A stretch of DNA of 10,257 bases, from the NCBI GenBank assembly GCA_035291605.1, contig DATDRS010000288.1:1-10257 (forward strand), given 5' to 3'. This document shows, in pieces, positions 1 to 3,866 of this stretch. A model generated the notes under the pieces. That model ran no database searches, was not told where the DNA came from, and saw only the letters and a program-made list of their open reading frames with translations. Origin of the DNA: DATDRS01 sp035291605 (GTDB lineage: Bacteria; Chloroflexota; Anaerolineae; Anaerolineales; UBA6663). Position numbers and translations under genes: made by a program. How positions within the stretch are numbered: the first letter of the stretch is position 1; every line of letters starts with the position of its first letter.

Positions 1-1290
1 GCGGACGGCGCCGCCGAATTCCTCGACGAACAGCCGGGCCGCGCGCCCGACCATCTCCACGTCCGCCAGCGCCTGGACGTAAGACTGCGTGAAGCGCAGG
101 TTCTTCACCGGGAAAGTGATCTCGCCGTTCTCGATCATGAACAGCCCGTCGCGCGTCATGCCGGTCACGACGCAATCTCGCGGATGCATGGGGCGGGTGT
201 ACCAGAAGCTTGTCACGTACAGCCCGCGCTCGGTGGCTTTGATCATTTCTTCGAGCGCTTGGCCGCCGGGGGCCATGAACAGGTTGAGGGCCATCGGGCC
301 GAAGCCTGCCTGCCCGGCCGGGAGCGCGTGCCCGGTGGAGGCTTTGCCCTCCTTCCGGGCGGTGTAGGAATCGTACACGGGCTGGCCGACCACGCCGTTC
401 TTCACGATGTCCACCCGCTGCTTGGGCACGCCTTCGAAGTCGAACGGCATCGGATAACCCGCCGGATCGAGGCCGTCGTCCCAGATGGAGACGAGCGCGC
501 TCATCGCCGGCTTGCCCATCCGGTCGTTCATCCAGCTCCGGCCCTCCTGCACAGCCAGCGCGCCTGCGCCCACGTAGTTCAGCATCGTGACCAGGTCATG
601 GGTCACGTAGGGGTCAACGATCACCGTGTACGCGCCGGGTTCGATCCTGCGCGGGTTCCGGCCGCGCAGCGCTTTGTTCAGCGCTTCGTCGCCCACCGCC
701 TCAGGGTCAACCTCGGCGATTTTCCAGCCGGAGGCCTGCGCGCGGCTGGCCGAGTCGTCGGACATCACCGTGACGCGGTAATCGGCGAAAGTCGTAGGGT
801 GATAGGCGAGCACGCCGAGCGAGTTGGCCATGGCGACCTCGGCCGCGCCCGTGCGGAACGCGCCCGAAGCGTTGAGGCCCTGTTCTTTGGCCTTGCGGCA
901 GACAATGCCCACGGCCCGCGCGCGCTCCTCCGGCGAGCAGGCCCCGGTTTCCTCGTCGAAAGCGCGCACCACCTGTGGGGCCTGGGGTTCGGGGAGGCCC
1001 TTGAAGTCGGGGTCTTCCGGCTGGCGCAAAGCGGCTTCATGGGCCGCATCCGCCGCGCGGGCCAGGCCCTCATCGCTCAGATGATTGGTCGTCGCCGTCC
1101 CCTGCCGCTGCCCGACGACGGCGCGCAGGGTGAGCGTCACATCCGTCTCGGCGACGTTCTGGTGAATCTGGTTGTTGGCAAAGCGCGTGAGCGCCTGATC
1201 CTGGGCGAACAGCATCGCCTCGGTCTGCTCTGCCCGCGAGGCGCGCAGGGCCTTGTGCAGGAGTTGTTTAGCGTTTTCGGGGCCAAGCAC
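1..1290 (-). CDS. TldE/PmbA-family protein (TldD/TldE peptidase system), C-terminus cut by window edge
   Basis: The 430 residues visible read from GTG at 1290 to the left edge without a stop. The family is usually about 440-450 residues, so only the last few are missing. Seen: an N-terminal RFANNQIHQN stretch (residues 37-46), the typical central motif YDSYTARKEGKASTGHA (306-322), and a C-terminal TGMTRDGLFMIENGEITFPV segment (376-395), all in family order. There is no HExxxH zinc motif, which marks the non-catalytic TldE/PmbA subunit rather than TldD. Known for the family: TldE forms a heterodimer with the metalloprotease TldD, which degrades or trims unfolded or modified peptides in the cytoplasm. 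GTG was chosen because AAAGGAG (1298-1304) lies 7 bases upstream; the ATG at 1325 is in another frame. A tldD partner, if present, must lie beyond the left edge. The gene is divergent from the radical SAM pair. Family is certain; subunit type is likely. Confidence 0.93.
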   Translation of the reverse strand, partial: MLGPENAKQLLHKALRASRAEQTEAMLFAQDQALTRFANNQIHQNVAETDVTLTLRAVVGQRQGTATTNHLSDEGLARAADAAHEAALRQPEDPDFKGLPEPQAPQVVRAFDEETGACSPEERARAVGIVCRKAKEQGLNASGAFRTGAAEVAMANSLGVLAYHPTTFADYRVTVMSDDSASRAQASGWKIAEVDPEAVGDEALNKALRGRNPRRIEPGAYTVIVDPYVTHDLVTMLNYVGAGALAVQEGRSWMNDRMGKPAMSALVSIWDDGLDPAGYPMPFDFEGVPKQRVDIVKNGVVGQPVYDSYTARKEGKASTGHALPAGQAGFGPMALNLFMAPGGQALEEMIKATERGLYVTSFWYTRPMHPRDCVVTGMTRDGLFMIENGEITFPVKNLRFTQSYVQALADVEMVGRAARLFVEEFGGAVR

Positions 1291-1297
1291 GGTTGGA

Positions 1298-1304
1298 CTC
1301 CTTT
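1298..1304 (-). promoter_or_regulatory. Strong Shine-Dalgarno deciding the GTG start of the TldE-like gene
   Basis: On the minus strand AAAGGAG stands 7 bases before GTG (1290-1288). It is the best ribosome binding site in the window and fixes the GTG over the nearby out-of-frame ATG at 1325. Confidence 0.85.
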
Positions 1305-1337
1305 GGGAATCAGCAGCAGGGCCATGGAACGGGGCAG

Positions 1338-1343
1338 ATTATA
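1338..1343 (-). promoter_or_regulatory. Candidate -10 box of the TldE-like gene promoter
   Basis: The minus strand reads a perfect TATAAT here. Transcription would start near 1331, giving a leader of about 40 bases that contains the AAAGGAG site. No good -35 hexamer is seen at 17-18 bases (TTACGG or TACGGA at best). The A+T-rich gap stands out against very GC-rich surroundings. Prediction from sequence only. Confidence 0.5.
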
Positions 1344-1372
1344 CACCCGGCTTCCCCGGCTCCGTAATTCTT

Positions 1373-1401
1373 TTGTAACAGTTGCCTTTTTAGATTAGAC
1401 T
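1373..1401 (+). promoter_or_regulatory. Candidate promoter of the radical SAM gene pair, possibly giving a leaderless mRNA
   Basis: TTGTAA (1373-1378) is followed after 17 bases by TAGACT (1396-1401). The ATG of the next gene is at 1410, 8 bases after the -10 box, about where transcription would begin. No Shine-Dalgarno is present. The TANNNT-to-ATG spacing fits leaderless transcription as known from Actinobacteria and Deinococcus. Inference only. Confidence 0.4.
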
Positions 1402-1409
1402 CATCCACA

Positions 1410-2534
1410 ATGTCGGCATTGATTTCCCTGTCCCCCGCCTCCCCACCCGAGGCCTTCCGCCTGCCGGATGCAGAGAGTTGCGACGCGAACGCGCTCCCCC
1501 ACGCCTACCGCAGCCTCGATCCGGCGGCCCGGACGGCGATAGCCGCCGCCCGGCCGCGCAACGTCTTCATCGAGGTCACCAACCACTGCAACCTGCTCTG
1601 CGAGACCTGCCCGCGCACCTTTGTGACCTACGAAGAACCCCGGACGCTGGCGTGGGAGGACTTCCTGCGGATCGTCGCGCAGTTCCCGGAGATGGAGCGC
1701 GCCGTGCTGCATGGCATCGGCGAGCCGCTGTTGAACAAGGACCTGCCGCGCATGATCGCCCACCTCAAAGCGCGCGGCGTCACTGTCCTCTTCAACACCA
1801 ACGCCACGCTGCTCAACGAGGACTGGGCGCGCAGACTGATCGAAGCCGGGCTGGACGAGCTGCGCGTCTCGGTGGACGGGGCCGACCCCCGGACGTACGC
1901 GCTGATCCGGGGCGCGCCGCTCTTTCACAAAGTCGTCGGCAACCTCAAGCGCTTCGTCGAGATTCAGAAGGAAATGGGGGCGGCGCGCCCCCGCCCCTCG
2001 CTGTGGATGACGGGGATGAAGGAGAACATCGCCGAACTCCCGGACGTGATCCGGCTGGCCGCGCGCATCGGCGTCCCCGAGGTCTATCTGCAGCGCATGG
2101 TGTACTACGCCTATGAGTCTTCCCCGCCCGGCCTGATGGACGCGGGTCACGGCCTCTTTGCCGGCTTCGACGCCCAGGTGGATCGCATCGTGGCGGAGGG
2201 CGAGGCGCTGGCCCGGACGCTGGGCGTGGCCCTGCGGGCTTCCGGCGCGACGACGCCCATGCGCAGCCTCCACACGGAGAAGAAGCCGCGCCCGTGGACC
2301 GCCTGCATGCGCCCGTGGACGACGGCCTACATCACCGCCAACGGCAACGCCCTGCCCTGCTGCATCGCGCCCTTTGCCACTGCCGATTACGAGAGCCTGA
2401 AACTGGGCAACGTTTTCGAGCAACCCTTCGGCGACCTGTGGAACGCCGAGCGTTACCAGGCGTGGCGCGAACGCCTGTTGAGCGACCGCCCGCCCGAAGC
2501 CTGCGCTGGCTGCGGCGTCTTTTGGAGCCTCTAA
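1410..2534 (+). CDS. Radical SAM protein with SPASM/twitch-type C-terminal cysteines
   Basis: A cytoplasmic 374-residue protein. The radical SAM motif CNLLCETC gives C60, C64 and C67 for the [4Fe-4S] cluster that cleaves S-adenosylmethionine. GIGEP (102-106) is the GGEP-like SAM-binding segment and LRVSVDGAD (151-159) a typical barrel strand. The C-terminus has a second cysteine set: C299 (TACMRPW), C317-C318 (NALPCCIAP), and C365/C368 in CAGCGVFWSL at the very end. This resembles a reduced SPASM or twitch domain holding one auxiliary cluster. Such enzymes often modify peptides or make cofactors, but the substrate here cannot be read from the sequence. The second radical SAM gene starts 27 bases downstream, so co-transcription is likely. 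There is no Shine-Dalgarno before ATG 1410. Superfamily is certain; reaction unknown. Confidence 0.93.
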   Translation: MSALISLSPASPPEAFRLPDAESCDANALPHAYRSLDPAARTAIAAARPRNVFIEVTNHCNLLCETCPRTFVTYEEPRTLAWEDFLRIVAQFPEMERAVLHGIGEPLLNKDLPRMIAHLKARGVTVLFNTNATLLNEDWARRLIEAGLDELRVSVDGADPRTYALIRGAPLFHKVVGNLKRFVEIQKEMGAARPRPSLWMTGMKENIAELPDVIRLAARIGVPEVYLQRMVYYAYESSPPGLMDAGHGLFAGFDAQVDRIVAEGEALARTLGVALRASGATTPMRSLHTEKKPRPWTACMRPWTTAYITANGNALPCCIAPFATADYESLKLGNVFEQPFGDLWNAERYQAWRERLLSDRPPEACAGCGVFWSL

Positions 2535-2561
2535 CTGGATTCGATCGCTTAACGACCACCC

Positions 2562-3395
2562 ATGCCTATCCCCATTCCCGAACCCCGAACCGCCTCCAAT
2601 CCCAGCGCCTTCCAATGGAAACTCTGGATTTACACCAACTACGACTGCAACCTGAAATGCTCGTACTGCGTGGCAAAATCCGGCCCCAATGCCCCGCGCC
2701 GCGCGCTCGGCTTCGAGAACGTCAAACGCCTCGTGGACGAAGCGATTGACCTGGGCTTCGACCACCTCTTCTTCACCGGCGGCGAGCCATTCCTCCTCAA
2801 CGACATTTACGACATGCTGGCCTACGCCTCGGCGCGGGTGAAAACGACCGTGCTCACCAACGCCATGCTGCTGCGCCAGAAACTGCCTGGCGCGGACGTG
2901 ACGCGGTTGGACCGGCTGTGCGAGATCGCCAACGACAGCCTCATCGTGCAGGTCAGCCTCGACGGCGGCCGCCCCGAAGACCACGACCCTTATCGCGGCG
3001 CGGGCACATGGGAGAAAACTGTCGCGGGCATCCGGCTCCTGCAGGAGCGCAGTTTCCGGGTACGCCTGGGGACGACCGAGACCCCGATCAACTCGCCTCA
3101 CCTCGACAAAATCTGCGAGTTCCATCGCTCGCTCGGCATCCCGGATGAGGACCACTTCATCCGCCCGCTTGCCAAACGCGGCTACTCCCGGGAAGGGCTG
3201 GAGCTCGGCATGGACAACCTGATCCCCGAAATCACCGTCAACCTCGACGGCGTGTTCTGGCACCCCCTCTCGACCGACGCCGACATGCTGGTTAGCAGAA
3301 GGATCTTTCCACTCGCCGCCGCCGTCGAACGCGTGCAGGGGCAACTGGAGGCGATTGCCCAAACCGGCGCCGCGCCGCTGATGACGTTTACTTGA
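2562..3395 (+). CDS. Radical SAM protein without auxiliary-cluster cysteines
   Basis: A 277-residue cytoplasmic protein. CNLKCSYC (C29, C33, C36) binds the catalytic [4Fe-4S] cluster, FTGGEPFL (71-78) is the SAM-binding GGEP segment, and VQVSLDGGRPEDHD (129-142) is a typical barrel strand. The barrel is followed by PEITVNLDGVFWHP (222-235), which looks like the position where SPASM proteins begin their cysteine-rich tail. Here no cysteine follows; the only others are C120 and C185. The C-terminus ends in a helical stretch (about 248-266). It is short for a SPASM protein, so it carries only the catalytic cluster. It follows the first radical SAM gene in the same orientation at 27 bases and was probably derived from or works with it. 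There is no clear Shine-Dalgarno. Substrate unknown; I cannot assign a named subfamily. Confidence 0.9.
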   Translation: MPIPIPEPRTASNPSAFQWKLWIYTNYDCNLKCSYCVAKSGPNAPRRALGFENVKRLVDEAIDLGFDHLFFTGGEPFLLNDIYDMLAYASARVKTTVLTNAMLLRQKLPGADVTRLDRLCEIANDSLIVQVSLDGGRPEDHDPYRGAGTWEKTVAGIRLLQERSFRVRLGTTETPINSPHLDKICEFHRSLGIPDEDHFIRPLAKRGYSREGLELGMDNLIPEITVNLDGVFWHPLSTDADMLVSRRIFPLAAAVERVQGQLEAIAQTGAAPLMTFT

Positions 3396-3441
3396 GGGTA
3401 GCGATGAATGCTTCTGGGAGAGGCTGACGGCAAGGGTGATG

Positions 3442-3495
3442 AGGGGCAGGGGAGCAGCGGAGAGGCTCTCCCCCGCTCCCTGCCCCCCTGCCCCT
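3442..3495. repeat. G/C-strand-asymmetric palindrome between radical SAM gene and AsnC-like gene
   Basis: AGGGGCAGGGG (3442-3452) is exactly complementary to 3485-3495. Inside, a second imperfect pairing runs between AGCAGCGGAGAG (3453-3464) and the C-rich arm around 3466-3480. The left arm is nearly pure purine and the right arm nearly pure pyrimidine, with partly 6-8-base periodic units such as CTCCCTG. There is no T-run after it, so it does not look like a classical intrinsic terminator. It resembles the abundant C-rich intergenic repeats seen in filamentous bacteria. It occupies most of the 134-base gap (3396-3529). Confidence 0.7.
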
Positions 3496-3515
3496 GTCCC
3501 ACATACAACCAGAAC

Positions 3516-3520
3516 GAGGA
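3516..3520 (+). promoter_or_regulatory. Shine-Dalgarno of the AsnC-like gene
   Basis: GAGGA ends 9 bases before ATG 3530. It supports 3530 as the real start of the interrupted gene. Confidence 0.65.
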
Positions 3521-3529
3521 AATCCACAG

Positions 3530-3772
3530 ATGATCTATGCCTACGTGCTGATCGAAGCCGAACCCACCCGCGTGCCGGACCTCGTCAAGGAACTCGCGCA
3601 CATGGAACTCGACGGCTCCGTCATCAGGCAAGTTCACGCCGTCACCGGGCGCTATGACCTGATCGCGTTTGTGGAAAGCCCCGACCTCCAACAACTGGGC
3701 CGGTGAATCACCGAAGGCATTGCGGGCGCCGTGGGCGTCCGCCGCACTGAGACATGCCTGGTGATCTGGTAG
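3530..3772 (+). pseudogene. Stand-alone Lrp/AsnC ligand-binding (RAM) domain, interrupted by in-frame TGA at codon 59
   Basis: From ATG 3530 the frame reads MIYAYVLIEAEPTRVPDLVK and onward, then VTGRYDLIAFVESPDLQQLG, then TGA (3704-3706). It continues in the same frame with ITEGIAGAVGVRRTETCLVI and ends at TAG (3770-3772). Both halves match the Lrp/AsnC C-terminal ligand-binding fold: a beta-alpha-beta half with the conserved G-x-Y-D-L-I segment, then the GV-x-x-x-ET-x-L-V-I strand. Together they give an 80-codon unit, the normal size for a single-domain member with no DNA-binding helix-turn-helix. Such proteins bind small ligands, often amino acids, as oligomers. The stop falls where relatives normally have an ordinary residue, and a CGA-to-TGA transition would explain it. 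TGA ends at least four other genes here, so general reassignment is excluded. It may be a pseudogene or a sequencing error; the first 58 residues alone would lack the last helix and strand. Confidence 0.8.
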
Positions 3773-3789
3773 CTTGATGGAGGGCGAGC

Positions 3790-3827
3790 GGGAAGGCGGA
3801 TAGGATGAGTATGCCATCCGCTTTTCC
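3790..3827. other. 12-bp hairpin upstream of the mannosidase gene
   Basis: Positions 3790-3801 pair with 3816-3827 over 12 base pairs, two of them G-U, around a 14-base loop. The core is GCGGAT/ATCCGC. A TTTT lies inside the 3' arm, not after it, so it is at most a poor terminator for the AsnC-like gene. It could also be a leader structure or a degraded repeat. It lies 40 bases before the ATG at 3867. The rest of the gap (3828-3866) is A+T-richer and may hold the mannosidase promoter, but I see no convincing boxes. Confidence 0.5.
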
Positions 3828-3866
3828 ATTCGGATATGAACTAATAAGAAGAGTCACATCAACGAA

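Noticed and set aside
244..1290. Metalloprotease active site (HExxxH) in the TldE-like protein
   Set aside because: The only HE dipeptide is in AAHEAALR near residue 84, with no second His at the right spacing and in the wrong domain.
184..1398. A 404-codon open frame on the plus strand over the left end
   Set aside because: It is antisense to the TldE-like gene, has low-complexity Arg/Gly/His-rich composition and no domain, and runs through the divergent promoter.
1401..3527. A 708-codon open frame on the minus strand opposite the two radical SAM genes
   Set aside because: It is the mirror of GC-rich codon use in the two genes. The plus strand carries complete CxxxCxxC and GGEP motifs in two frames with matching stops, while the minus product has no recognisable domain.
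3396..3529. Small precursor peptide gene next to the radical SAM pair
   Set aside because: The only start-stop frame noted (ATG near 3404) gives about seven residues, and most of the gap is palindrome.
3704..3706. Selenocysteine or recoded TGA
   Set aside because: The family has no catalytic Cys/Sec here, the position tolerates ordinary residues, no downstream hairpin of SECIS type is evident, and TGA terminates other genes in the window.
2562..3772. Radical SAM plus AsnC-type gene as a siroheme decarboxylase or alternative heme pathway set
   Set aside because: AhbA/AhbB-type proteins have a helix-turn-helix plus AsnC domain of about 150 residues and act as a pair; here there is a single 80-codon interrupted domain, and the radical SAM protein lacks the expected extra cysteines.
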